Of a DNA stretch of 64,000 nucleotides, positions 12,930-23,794 are shown one piece after another. The translations under genes and the position numbers were made by a program. Under the pieces are notes generated by a model, which worked only from the letters and a program-made list of their open reading frames with translations, was not told the origin of the DNA and searched no databases. The DNA comes from Metridium senile (Eukaryota; Cnidaria; Anthozoa; Actiniaria; Metridiidae), in assembly GCA_949775045.1 (NCBI GenBank), contig OX459097.1:10403619-10467618 (forward strand), written 5' to 3'. The first letter of the stretch is position 1. Each line of letters starts with the position of its first letter.

Positions 12930-14608
12930 ATGGCCGCAGATTGTAAGCTCTTTTTAGTTTTTGAAATCTTGGTCATTTTGTTTACTTGTGGAGTAGGTTC
13001 GAGCCTTGCAGCGAAACCAGGAAGCCTAAAGCGAGATCCAGTCCACAAATATGGCTATAGTAACTTTGTCAAACACGAAAACAGTTATTTAAACGTGAAC
13101 GCTGCGTTTAGCCAAACCGTTAGTAGTCTTGGAGAATGTGGACATCTATGTGCTAAGTATTCCAAGGGATTTTCGTTTAACTCTCGTGCACTTGAAGGGC
13201 CTACTTTTCATGGACAGTATGTTTGTGAGGTTCTTGAAACAGATAAGTACAACGATTCAGCAAAGTTTGTCAAGAAAACTGGAGTTTTACATTACAGCAT
13301 TTTTGTAAGTATTTCTCTTCTCTTCTCTTTCTCTTCTCTTCTCTTCTCTTCTCTTCCCTTCCCTTCCCTTCCCTTCCCTTCCCTTCCCTTCCCTTCCCTT
13401 CCCTTCCCTTCCCTTCTCTTCTCTTCTCTTCTCTTCTCTTCTCTTCTCTTCTCTTCTCTTCTCTTCTCTTCTCTTCTCTTCTCTTCTCTTCTCTTCTCTT
13501 CTCTTCTCTTCTCTTCTCTTCTCTTCTCATCAGATCGTTATCTCACATTTGTAGAGTCCTTGCGAATCCCAGCCGTGTCTGAACGGAGCAACTTGCAAGG
13601 CGTTGTACGAAAAAGATGATTTCAAGTGCATTTGTTCACCGGGATCTTACGGAACATTTTGTGAAATAGGTAATATACTTGATTTAACTTGATTGACTTA
13701 TACTTGATTTTTTTACTTTGATTTTTTACCATTATTATCAAATAATTTGGAGGTTATTGTTGTGATATTATGAGTATACATCAAAACATAAACATTGATT
13801 TCCTTACAATCAATATTCTCGTCAAGAACATAGCGGTTATTGTTGAAAGATTATATTATCTAGGCAAGAACAAACGCAATGCATGTTTACAATAAATTGC
13901 ACGGTATACAGCACATATTTTCATTGAATATTCAAACTGTTTACATTATTGTTACTCAGTTGATGGCCAATGGTCTGGCTGGGGTTCATGGGGATCTTGT
14001 TCTGTCACGTGTGCTGGTGGTAGCCAATCACGATCAAGAACGTGTACCAACCCTGCACCAGCCAATGGCGGTAAAGACTGTCAAGGAGTAAACCAGGAGA
14101 CGAGATCATGTAACGTTCACCCATGCCCAGGTGATGATGATGATGATGATGATGATTATTATAGTAATATGTTACAAACACGTAAACCATAATGTTATAT
14201 GAATGAACTTATTACTAGTTATATGTGTTATTTCAACACAAAAACAACACAACAGTTTATTTGCTCATAATCAATATTCTCGTCAAGAACATAGCAGTTA
14301 TAGTTAAGATATTATAGGAATGTACCTAAAAACGAACAATCGAAGTGTTTACAATAAATTGCCTCACCAAGAATAACACACCACTGTACATAATTTAGTT
14401 TAGTGTTCAAACTGATTACATTTTCGTTTTTTAGTTGATGGCCAATGGTCTGGCTGGGGTTCATGGGGATCTTGTTCTGTCACGTGTGCTGGTGGTAGCC
14501 AATCACGATCAAGAACGTGTACCAACCCTGTACCAGCCAATGGCGGTAAAAACTGTCAAGGAGTGAACCAGGAAACGAGATCATGTAACACAAACACATG
14601 TCCTACAG
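12930..14608 (+). CDS. Secreted PAN-EGF-TSP1-TSP1 modular protein, copy A
   Basis: Exons: 12930-13304, 13555-13669, 13960-14130, 14435-14608, with GT-AG introns and consistent phases (0, 1, 1). Exon 1 encodes a signal peptide (hydrophobic stretch [19 protein letters not shown]) and a PAN/Apple-like domain with ECGHLC and [17 protein letters not shown]. Exon 2 is one EGF domain ([12 protein letters not shown] ... [12 protein letters not shown]). Exons 3 and 4 are each one thrombospondin type 1 repeat with [15 protein letters not shown] and a Cys-rich end. Both TSP1 exons are phase 1-1, the symmetric class suited to exon shuffling. The ATG has A at -3 and G at +4. The 3' end is uncertain: after 14608 either an intron follows, or the frame runs through an Asp-rich stretch to a TGA near 14654. 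Likely extracellular and adhesive; ligand unknown. Confidence 0.85.
13311..13530. repeat. (TTCTC)n / (TTCCC)n pentanucleotide array in intron 1 of gene A
   Basis: The array fills almost the whole intron between the PAN and EGF exons. Homopolymeric Arg/Glu/Lys antisense reading frames here come from the repeat. The homologous array in gene B (19096-19184) is shorter and lacks the TTCCC block. Confidence 0.92.
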
Positions 14609-14845
14609 GTAATCATGATGATGATGATAATGGTGATGGTGATGATGATTCATGATTCGGCCTGTGATTCATGAAAAGCACATTCCTTCCTTCCTTCCTT
14701 CTTTACTTACTTGCTCACTTACTTACTTACTTACTTAAATCTTTACTTACTTACTTAAATCTTTACTTACTTACTTACTTACTTATGACGACTGTCCTTC
14801 CTTCCATCCTTATGACAAACTTCCTTCCCTCCTTTATAATTATTA

Positions 14846-14900
<55 letters not shown>

Positions 14901-14988
14901 TTTCCTTACTTACTTACTTCCTTCCTTATTCCCTTACTTACTTACTTACTTACTCATTTCCTTACTTACTTCCTTACTTCCTTATTCC

Positions 14989-15020
<32 letters not shown>

Positions 15021-15185
15021 TTTCCTTACTTACTTCCTTACTTCCTTATTCCCTTACTTACTTACTTACTTACTTACTTACTCATTTCCTTACTTACTTT
15101 CTTACTTACTTATTCCCTTCCTTCCTTCCTTACATATTTACTTACTTACATACTTACTTACTTTATCTAATTATCTATATTTCAG
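14609..15185. repeat. Duplication junction: GAT-rich tract, then (TTCC/TTAC)n array
   Basis: About 14610-14655 is GAT-rich. A short unique bridge (about 14655-14682) follows, and then a tetranucleotide array to about 15165 that matches the one in POGLUT1 intron 8. The junction between duplication units A and B lies in this bridge. Confidence 0.8.
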
Positions 15186-15336
15186 GGGGTTTGTTTTCAT
15201 TAAAGATCATCTAAGAATGCAAGATATAAAGTGTTACTGGAGAAAACTTCTCAAGAATTATGCTAAACTACTAAAATGGAAACCAGTAACAAATAAGAAA
15301 CTAATACATATTGTTCCCGAGAAATCAAACAGCTGA
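15186..15336 (+). pseudogene. Orphan duplicate of the terminal POGLUT1 exon
   Basis: It is preceded by the same ttatctatatttcag acceptor as exon 9 at 10041 and ends at the same TGA. The encoded 50 residues differ from the functional exon only slightly (gggttt for gggctt near the start, and T for R in KPVTNKK). No other POGLUT1 exon lies upstream in this unit, so it can reach a transcript only by skipping over gene A. I treat it as a non-functional by-product of the duplication. Confidence 0.85.
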
Positions 15337-15432
15337 CATAACGGTAAATGATGTAACTAATTAACACTTAAAAATTATAAAAAAAAGTTTGAAAATTTCT
15401 GGCTGTCTCTGTTTTTAATTATCAAAGTCAAG

Positions 15433-15504
15433 CTCGTTCCCAGGGCCCTCTCCCTTCGCTATTGGTCCTACCCAAAAACGAAGGGAGAGGGTCCTGAGAA
15501 CGAG
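15433..15504. mobile_element. Short hairpin MITE, unit B copy
   Basis: Same arms as 10306-10379 (ctcgttcccagggccctctc and complement), with a few substitutions in the loop and the right arm. Confidence 0.72.
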
Positions 15505-15784
15505 GTTCTATCAACGTTTTATTGAACTAAATTTGTTTTTACTTCATGACTTCGATTCAAGTAAAGTCATGAATTACTTTATGACTAAGTCAGATATGTA
15601 ATTGTATTAGGCCTGGTAAAATTAAAGATTAATTTCACGAGTATTTTCAAAGTTTTGAAACTACCCGTGTTGCGAAGTAAGACGTAAATATCTGATTATA
15701 ATGTTCAAAGAATTAAATCAATTAAATGAATCCCTTTTTTTAACGTCTCAATTTTCTAGCTGGACACGTATCGTGCGCCCTACT

Positions 15785-16820
15785 TATCGGGGAGACTCAG
15801 CCACTCACACTCACTACCTCTACGTTAAATGTTTTAGCACACAACTCTGCTCACAATCTTCTAGTCAGACACAAGTGTCCTGGGAGACTCACACTCACTA
15901 CCTCTACGTTAAATGTTTTAGCACTCAACTCTGCTCACAATCTTCTAGTCAGACACAAGTGTCCTATTAATTGGGGAGACTCACACTCACTACCTCTACG
16001 TTAAATATTTTGGCACACAACTCTGTTCACAATCTTCTAGTCAGACACAAGTGTCCTGGGGAGACTCACACTCACTACCTCTACGTTAAATGTTTTAGCA
16101 CACAACTCTGCTCACAATCTTCTAGTCAGACACAAGTGTCCTGGGGAGACTCACACTCACTACCTCTACGTTAAATGTTTTAGCACACAACTCTGCTCAC
16201 AATCTTCTAGTCAGACACAAGTGTCCTGGGGAGACTCACACTCACTACCTCTACGTTAAATGTTTTAGCACACAACTCTGCTCACAATCTTCTAGTCAGA
16301 CACAAGTGTCCTGGGGAGACTCACACTCACTACCTCTACGTTAAATGTTTTAGCACACAACTCTGATCACAATCTTCTAGCCAGACACAAGTGTCCTATT
16401 AATTGGGGAGACTCACACTCACTACCTCTACGTTAAATATTTTGGCACTCAACTCTGCTCACAATCTTCTAGTCAGACACAAGTGTCCTATTAATTGGGG
16501 AGACTCACACTCACTACCTCTACGTTAAATATTTTGGCACTCAACTCTGCTCACAATCTTCTAGTCAGACACAAGTGTCCTATTAATTGGGGAGACTCAC
16601 ACTCACTACCTCTACGTTAAATATTTTGGCACACAACTCTGCTCACAATCTTCTAGTCAGACACAAGTGTCCTGGGGAGACTCACACTCACTACCTCTAC
16701 GTTAAATGTTTTAGCACTCAACTCTGCTCACAATCTTCTAGTCAGACACAAGTGTCCTGGGGAGACTCACACTCACTACCTCTACGTTAAATATTTTGGC
16801 ACTGAACTCTGCTCACATCT
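15785..16820. repeat. 85-bp minisatellite, about 12 units
   Basis: Each unit starts ggggagactcacactcacta, contains cctctacgttaaat and ends agacacaagtgtcct. Some units carry an extra attaatt, giving about 92 bp. Variants alternate between ttttagcac and ttttggcac. Unit A has only about two copies at 10660-10815. No spacer-like unique sequence separates units, so this is not a CRISPR array. Confidence 0.9.
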
Positions 16821-18639
16821 TCATTTTAGCGGAGGGAAGAAAACCGGATAACCCGGAGAAAAACCTAAAAACGGATATATCTTGGCTTACATCAATTTAT
16901 TGATACAACTTTTATCACTATTTGATAAATATAGTGTAAGGTATGCGGCTAGACAAAACTTATTCGTATTTATTTTTCTTTTCTTATTTCGGTTTTATGT
17001 TTTAGAAGAGAGTCTTTTTAAGAAAAAAAAAGATATTAAAAGCCTACTAGTTCTCTGGGCACCTAAATGCTTTTCTATGAATAGAGAGGAATATTGTTGT
17101 AATTATTATTATTATTATTTAAAAAAGTCAAAGTCACCTTATTAAATATGTATTGTATGGAATTCGAAACTAGCGAGTAAAGTGGTATAGGCTGCGTCGG
17201 TGTTTCATATAAACGATAGGTAATAGAATAAAATTTGTAATGCTGTAAAAAATAGAAACTAGCGAGTAAACTAGTAAAGGCTGCGTCGGGGTTTCATATA
17301 AACGATAGGTAATACAATGAAATTTGTAATGCTGTAAACAATAGAAACTAGCGAGTAAACTAGTAAAGGTTGCGTCGGTGTTGAATTTGTAACACCGTCC
17401 AAAAAAATAAATTTACTGTCTGACGTTTCGAGCTTTAGCCCTTCGAAATTCGTCGGAGTAAAAGCTCAAACATTATTAAATTCAAACATCAGCGTTAATA
17501 CAAAACTAAATCACAAATCGACTACCACACAATATTGGGGAGATAACTTAATGGGTGAGCGATGAAATATAATTACTTTGAACTGAAGAAATGGCTTTGA
17601 TAAAAAATGATTTCCAAATGCTGTTCTAGAGTATAATAACATTATAGCGTTAAAGTGCGGCGCTTATTCGAGGGATTAAATAAGATATAATTTGTTGTTT
17701 AGTCAATTTTCATCATTTTCATCATTTTAACATTTTAACTTGGTTGATAATAAACAAACTTTGAAAATAGAACTTTGTTAAACTAAAAGTTAATCAGTTA
17801 TTTAAGATATAAACATGGGGTGTCCCGCAACATTAAAAAAATTCAAGCCAGGCACAAAAAATCATAAACCAAATTAAGAAAGGTACATGAATAGTTTTCT
17901 CATGATACACACTTTACTGCTCGCCATCGACTCGGGAAATAATTCCTCTCGCACCCAGAGACCCAGGGCAACATAACTTACACTTGATTCGTTATAAATG
18001 TTGATAAAGGTCGTTTCGATATTTTTTGTTTACCAAGAAAAATCTAATTATTTTGTTAAGGCCCTACGCTATGCAGTAGTTGTTATTATAGTAAAATACA
18101 AATGAACTTGAACAATGGATTCAAGTCAAGGCTTTTATATAATTAGGCTAAGCTTTTTTTTTTTTGTCCAAGGGCCACGAAAAATCGAATTATTTTGTTT
18201 AGGCCCTACGCTGTGCAGTGGTTGTTATTATAATTACATGCAATTAATTTTGAACAATGGATTCACGTTGAGGCTTTAGGGCCAAGTTGTTGTATTTTCC
18301 CCGAAACATATAACATATAACTGTGATAACAGCTCTTCATGCTTGTTAATATTGATCAGCAAACAAATAAACATTTTTAGATTCTTTTTACCAGCAAAAT
18401 TGTTGCTCGTATAAACTTTCCGTGCTGACACAGTTTTTTTTAGGCAAGGTTGGAGTATATTTTACAGCCATGCTGCAGGTGTAGGAATCACACGTTATCC
18501 ATTGTAGTCGGATATCTTTAAAAAATAGAACTGATCAATAATGAAAATTCTAGATTTTTCGCATTAAATTTTTTTGACAATTATACTTTAATTATCACGT
18601 TATTTTTTCGCAATGCACCTGCTGAGTAAAATATTTCAC

Positions 18640-18649
18640 TATATAAATA
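18640..18649 (+). promoter_or_regulatory. TATA box of PAN-EGF-TSP1 gene B
   Basis: TATATAAATA lies 61 bp before the ATG at 18711, identical in sequence and spacing to gene A. Confidence 0.65.
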
Positions 18650-18710
18650 GCAGTGGTTTACAGGGATTTCTGCCACTGTTTTCACGACTAAGAGCCAAAA
18701 AGAATGAAAC

Positions 18711-20213
18711 ATGGCCGCAGATTGTAAGCTCTTTTTAGTTTTTGAAATCTTGGTCATTTTGTTTACTTGTGGAGTAGGTTCGAGCCTTGCAGCGAAACCA
18801 GGAAGCCTAAAGCGAGATCCAGTCCACAAATATGGCTATAGTAACTTTGTCAAACATGAAAACAGTTATTTGAACGTGAACGCTGCGTTTAGCCAAACCG
18901 TTAGTAGTCTTGGAGAATGTGGACATCTATGTGCTAAGTATTCCAAGGGATTTTCGTTTAACTCTCGTGCACTTGAAGGGCCTACTTTTCATGGACAGTA
19001 TGTTTGTGAGGTTCTTGAAACAGATAAGTACAACGATTCAGCAAAGTTTGTCAGCAAAACTGGAGTTTTACATTACAGCATTTTTGTAAGTACTTCTCTT
19101 CTCTTCTCTTCTCTTCTCTTCTCTTCTCTTCTCTTCTCTTCTCTTCTCTTCTCTTCTCTTCTCTTCTCTTCTCTTCTCTTCTCATCGTTATTTCACATTT
19201 GTAGAGTCCTTGCGAATCCCAGCCGTGTCTGAACGGAGCAACTTGCAAGGCGTTGTACGAAAAAGATGATTTCAAGTGCATTTGTTCACCGGGATCTTAC
19301 GGAACATTTTGTGAAATAGGTAATATACTTGATTTAACTTGATTGACTTATACTTGATTTTTTACCATTATTATCAAATAATTTGGAGGTTATTGTTGTG
19401 ATATTATGAGTATACATCAAAACATAAACATTGATTTCCTTACAATCAATATTCTCGTCAATAAGATTATATTATCTAAGCACGAACAAACGCAATGCAT
19501 GTTTACAATAAATTGCACGGTATACAGCACATATTTTCATTGAATATTCAAACTGTTTACATTATTGTTACTCAGTTGATGGCCAATGGTCTGGCTGGGG
19601 TTCATGGGGATCTTGTTCTGTCACGTGTGCTGGTGGTAGCCAATCACGATCAAGAACGTGTACCAACCCTGTACCAGCCAATGGCGGTAAAGACTGTCAA
19701 GGAGTAAACCAGGAGACGAGATCATGTAACACTCACCCATGCCCAGGTGATGATGATAATGATGTTTATAGTAATATGTTACAAACACGTAAACCATAAT
19801 GTTATATGAATGAACTTATTACTAGTTATATGTGTTATTTCAACACAAAAACAACACAACAGTTTATTTGCTCATAATCAATATTCTCGTCAAGAACATA
19901 GCAGTTATAGTTAAGATATTATAGGAATGTACCTAAACACGAACAATCGAAGTGTTTACAATAAATTGCCTCACCAAGAATAACACACCACTGTACATAA
20001 TTTAGTTTAATTTTCAAACTCATTACATTTTCGTTTTTTAGTTGATGGCCAATGGTCTGGCTGGGGTTCATGGGGATCTTGTTCTGTCACGTGTGGTAGT
20101 GGTAGCAGATCAGGATCAAGAACGTGTACCAACCCTGTACCAGCCAATGGTGGTAAAGACTGTCAAGGAGTAAACCAGAAGACGAGATCATGTACCACTA
20201 ACCCATGCCAAGG

Positions 20214-20300
<87 letters not shown>

Positions 20301-20487
20301 GGATGAGGATGAGGATGAGGATGAGGATGAGGATGAGGATGAGGATGAGGATGAGGATGAGGATGAGGATGAGGATGAGGATGAGGATGAGGATGAGGAT
20401 GAGGATGAGGATGAGGATGAGGATGAGGATGAGGATGAGGATGAGGATGAGGATGAGGATGAGGATGAGGATGATATATGCACCTAA
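18711..20487 (+). CDS. Secreted PAN-EGF-TSP1-TSP1 modular protein, copy B
   Basis: Exons: 18711-19085 (signal peptide and PAN), 19205-19319 (EGF), 19576-19746 (TSP1), and from 20042 (TSP1 up to 20212). Exons 1-3 are nearly identical to copy A. The second TSP1 has diverged (CGSGSRSGSRTC in place of [12 protein letters not shown]). Two 3' ends are possible. A GT donor at 20213 would splice onward. Otherwise the frame stays open through the (GAT)n/(GATGAG)n array, giving a tail of about 85 Asp/Glu residues, then DICT and a TAA at 20485-20487. An AATAAA lies about 40 bp further on. The entry shows the longer version. Secreted and probably extracellular-matrix or cell-surface associated; function unknown. 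Confidence 0.8.
19096..19184. repeat. (TTCTC)n array in intron 1 of gene B
   Basis: A short uninterrupted pentanucleotide tract between the PAN and EGF exons. Confidence 0.9.
20213..20475. repeat. (GAT)n followed by (GATGAG)n array at the end of the second TSP1 exon
   Basis: A GAT run to about 20300 gives way to GATGAG repeats. In the frame of the TSP1 exon it reads poly-Asp then alternating Asp-Glu. The potential splice donor is the first GTGATG of the array itself. Confidence 0.9.
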
Positions 20488-20526
20488 TTGCAAGAACGTT
20501 GCCCTAACTTTTGTAATTTAGTGAAA

Positions 20527-20532
20527 AATAAA
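20527..20532 (+). terminator. Possible polyadenylation signal of gene B
   Basis: AATAAA (in gaaaaataaataatt) lies about 40 bp after the TAA that ends the acidic tail frame. It supports 20042 onward as a terminal exon but does not prove it. Confidence 0.4.
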
Positions 20533-20549
20533 TAATTAAAAAGACAAAA

Positions 20550-21264
20550 TAACTCTTTCTTTTCTTATTCTTTTGCTACTAAATTACTATGTTCTTTTTT
20601 CATGTGATAACATTCTTGATGCTTTAAATAAGGGGCGTGGTTGAAATAGTATTAACTTTCGAGTCAACAACCACAAGATCCTGAGATGTTTTTTAAGTGC
20701 GGCACCTCATCTCTGCAGAACTCTCTCCCATAGACATTGTTTATTTAGAACTTCAGATAGTGATAATGACAGATCTGTAGGTTTTAATTCGCTGAAAGTC
20801 TTTATTTTCATCAATCTTTCTTCAAACATCTTTACATCAATTAGGAAATTCGTTTACGCGCACACTTTCAAGGCTTTCAAAGGGTCTAAACATTGATAAA
20901 TTCGTGTGATTCACTTGTAAGATAATCACTTCTTCGATGCACTTGTGCGTTGTGCGGTTCACTACAAATAACACATACAATACTTAAAAACTCGAACTTA
21001 CAATAACGATAATATATTATATGATCTCTTACCGAATATTTCCCGATCTAGTCAATCAATTCACCATAAAATCTTGTATATCTTTAACGACTATAAAGTG
21101 CAGGTTTCTCTCTATCGATCACTCGTAAAAAACTAATTAGTGAACTATAAATAGTCATATATTGACTCGTTCCAGCTTTCCTCGGTTTTGTCGCGTACAG
21201 ATCGCATAGTTAATTATAATGTGTTAGCTATTTTTAATAGGTAAATTGTTCTATTATGTTTTAG
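20550..21264. other. Non-coding DNA
   Basis: AT-rich, without an open exon, repeat or hairpin that I can support. Confidence 0.5.
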
Positions 21265-21498
21265 TTCGGGACCGAGTACAAATCAAGAGTTTGTGGACCA
21301 AAAGATCGTGAGCTGATCGGATATCCAAAAACCAAACAACAATGTAAAGATGCATGTACCGGTAACTGTAAATCTGTGGAATGGTGGAGCTCGAGTACAG
21401 GGAGTTTATGGTGCTATAGGTGTAAAAAACTCTCAAGCGAGTCTTTTACTAAAACAGATGCTTCCGGCTATCCCCCTTATGTTATGAAAAAATCCTAG
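21265..21498 (+). CDS. Orphan Cys-rich terminal exon, family not recognised
   Basis: After a clean acceptor (attatgttttag) a 77-codon frame runs to TAG. It contains CGPKD, QQCKDACTGNCKSVEWW and LWCYRCKK, a Cys spacing like that of small secreted PAN/Apple-type modules. It needs a phase 0 donor upstream. The TSP1 exons end in phase 1, whereas the PAN exon ends in phase 0, so it could be an alternative last exon joined to the PAN exon of gene B. It could also belong to a gene whose other exons are lost or unseen. The first reading-frame ATG is internal, so it is not a single-exon gene. Confidence 0.45.
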   Translation, partial: FGTEYKSRVCGPKDRELIGYPKTKQQCKDACTGNCKSVEWWSSSTGSLWCYRCKKLSSESFTKTDASGYPPYVMKKS

Positions 21499-21938
21499 TG
21501 TGTTGTTTCTAAAACCGACATTTCAGACGTTCGTTGTTTGTTTCAGCCAAACGGTGATCACCATTGAGCTTAATCACAAGCTATTGTACTTGTTATCAGG
21601 ATTCTCAAATACTTGTTAAATTTCTTTGTATTTTACGTAAAGTTTAAAGGCCGTAAATGAAGACTGGACTGGGGTTCAAGTCCGAGGCATTTCATATACT
21701 ATAAGCACACTCATGATTGTAAACTGCGTGGCATCAATGTGCGCCTTCGATCATAGCAGTCCGTTAAATCCTGTACATTTCTCATGTACACTCTGTACCA
21801 TGTGATCGCTTCTAGCCAATCATTTTGCTCAAAATTGGTCATGTGGTACAATATTACAACACCCCCAAGGCCAAATTCTTAACGGACGTTAACCACTCTT
21901 AGATTAGTGATATTTATAGTATTTTCACTTCACAAAAC

Positions 21939-21993
21939 TAGCCTGCGTCACATCCGGACTTTTTCTCAAAAAGTCCGGATGTGACGCAGGCTA
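21939..21993. mobile_element. Perfect hairpin insertion with flanking direct repeat
   Basis: The stem is tagcctgcgtcacatccgga and its exact complement around a short loop. The bases cacaaaacta lie on both sides (21931-21940 and 21994-22003), overlapping the stem ends. This looks like a tiny hairpin element with a target-site duplication of about 8-10 bp. Confidence 0.65.
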
Positions 21994-22229
21994 CACAAAA
22001 CTAGCTGATTAAAACTAAAACCTACCAAATGGTAAATTATTACTGTTATTGTAGCAAATCGGTTTGATAAATTTTTTGATTTATTTAACAAATAAAAGTT
22101 CACAATAAACAAACAAAAATGTCTGTTACTTTACACTGATTCATGATTGAATTATATCCCGTAAAAACAAAACATCTTTAACTATGACTAGAATGTGAGA
22201 ACTTGATAAATATATATTTACTTGAATTA

Positions 22230-22382
22230 GAGCGCAAATACTATATCCATGAAATAGAATCAAATTGCTACTGTGGAATAGAGCGCAAACACTATATCCA
22301 TGAAATAGAATCAAATTGCTACTGTGGAATAGAGCGCAAACACTATATCCATGAAATAGAATCAAATTGCTACTGTGGAATA
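22230..22382. repeat. 51-bp minisatellite made of MITE ends, three units
   Basis: Units start at 22230, 22281 and 22332, each gagcgcaaacactatatcca then tgaaatagaatcaaattgct. The fourth unit (22383) is the left end of the adjoining MITE. The array is therefore an amplified terminal inverted repeat. Confidence 0.85.
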
Positions 22383-22610
22383 GAGCGCAAACACTATATG
22401 CATGAAAAGAATCAAATTGCTACTGTGTAATAGTTCGTATTTTGTGACTATTAGTCACTTTTAAAGAAAAGCAAAGTTGTAATGAGGTATTGTTTCCTTT
22501 TGTATTTGATGTTTCTGGTTGAGTTATACTGACTAAATAGTCACTAAATAGAAACTATTAGTTAGTTATAACTATTTTGTTTCTATTTCATGGTTTTAGT
22601 GTTTTCGCTC
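22383..22610. mobile_element. GAGCG-end MITE with TA flanks
   Basis: Left end gagcgcaaacactatatgca, right end tagtgttttcgctc, with TA outside both ends. Internal gactattagtcact and tgactaaatagtcactaaat blocks match the element at 43611. A loose extra right end (ttcatggatatagtgttttc then gctc) lies at 22681-22704. Confidence 0.75.
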
Positions 22611-22894
22611 TATACTGATTTTATTGTAATTTGCTAGAGTGCTCACACCAAGCCCATGGAACAAATAATATTCCATATGTTTCATGGATATAGTGTTTTC
22701 GCTCTGTTCCATTCCAAAATTCGATCACTGACTATTCATAACTAACGGAAAGAAGAACAAGTAGTTTGATGTCTTTAAAACTTTAAAAATATGATTGTTG
22801 TAGTCAGGATTCAGGATTTTTACAAAAGAATTAGGTTGTCTCTGACTAAATTTGATGATATTTAATAAGACGTTTCGGCTACTTAGCCTTCATC

Positions 22895-23622
22895 AGTTGA
22901 ATTTGTAGTATGATGTCGTTCAGACGGAGTTTGCCCTGTATCATCCGTGATCTTATTGCTGTAATACAGAACTCCATAGCCTCAACTGCATCCAGTCTTG
23001 CGCTGTCACCGGTCAGCCTTAAATGATAGGTATAATTGAGTGTCATCAGCGTATGTATGCGCCTCAGGGAGACTTAGCATGACCCTTTAGGAACACCACA
23101 AGAGACGAGATTTCTCAGACAGTTCCTGTTCGAAAGAAACACGCTGAGTTCTATTAAAAAGATACGAAGCGAACCATTGCAGTGCCGTCCCTCTGACACC
23201 AAAGCTTGACTTAAGGCGATTCAGCAAGGTCACATGGTCTACCGTATCGAAAGCTGCACTCATATCCAGCAACACGAGCAGAATCACATGCTGTGAGTTC
23301 ATATTCAGAAGCACTTCATTTTGAGCTTTGACAAGCGCACAGTCTCTGTACTGTGGTATTTACGATATGCTGACTTCAGCAGCGGGTAGAGATCGTGTTT
23401 AGACATGTGCGTATGCGTCTGTTGAGATACAGCACGTTCGGTTAACTTCGAGACATATTGCAGATTGCTGATAGGCCGTAAGTTCGTAAAAACGGATAAC
23501 CTATTGAATGTGTTTGAAATAACGGGTCTAGTTTTCAAAGAAATATAAATGGGTTGCAAATACTTGGCACCGTCCTTAATTAAAAACAAACAATAAAATT
23601 CAATCAATATCAATTTTTGCAA
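22895..23622 (-). pseudogene. Decayed non-LTR retrotransposon reverse transcriptase (CR1/L2-like)
   Basis: Reading leftwards, the pieces in order are: RPISNLQYVSKLTERAVSQQ with LYPLLKSAYRKYHSTET (RT fingers), then VLLDMSAAFDTVDH (first catalytic Asp motif) and ALQWFASYLFNRTQRV, then HTYADDTQLYLSF (the YADD motif) near 23020-23045. Frames shift between the blocks near 23305 and 23080, and a stop follows YADD. The pol ORF is inactive and both ends are missing. The subfamily call is from motif style only. Confidence 0.8.
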
Positions 23623-23794
23623 TCATTTTTATGCCATTTATGTGATGTTCTGATATTTTCTCTAAGACTCAGTCCTGTCACCGATTAATTAAAATAGTTT
23701 CATAGGAATTTTCATGAGATCAATATTTCATTATTTTTGCATATTGATTTTTCAGTTATATCTGTTTTGTAGCCTCATGCAGTCTTATTTTTGA

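Larger units (their letters stand above)
15337..18639. other. Intergenic DNA of duplication unit B
   Basis: Homologous to 10192-12858. It carries the hairpin MITE, the expanded 85-bp array, and near 17215-17385 a locally triplicated block with the sequence tttcatataaacgataggtaata. No coding exon is supported. Confidence 0.7.
9663..20214. repeat. Tandem segmental duplication, two units
   Basis: Unit A is about 9663-14660 and unit B about 14683-20214, in direct orientation. Shared content in the same order: TTCC/TTAC microsatellite, terminal POGLUT1 exon, a hairpin MITE, an 85-bp tandem array, a long intergenic stretch, and a complete PAN-EGF-TSP1-TSP1 gene. Unit B is longer mainly because its 85-bp array has grown, while its pentanucleotide array is shorter. 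Exon sequences are nearly identical between units. Confidence 0.92.

Noticed and set aside
13270..13530. Antisense Arg-Glu-Lys repeat protein
   Set aside because: Product of the TTCTC pentanucleotide array.
15785..16820. CRISPR-like array
   Set aside because: Units are contiguous 85-bp tandem copies with no unique spacers, in a eukaryotic genome.
20163..20521. Ser, Ile-Leu and Met-Arg repeat proteins on both strands
   Set aside because: All are off-frame readings of the (GAT)n/(GATGAG)n array. Only the frame continuous with the TSP1 exon is worth considering.
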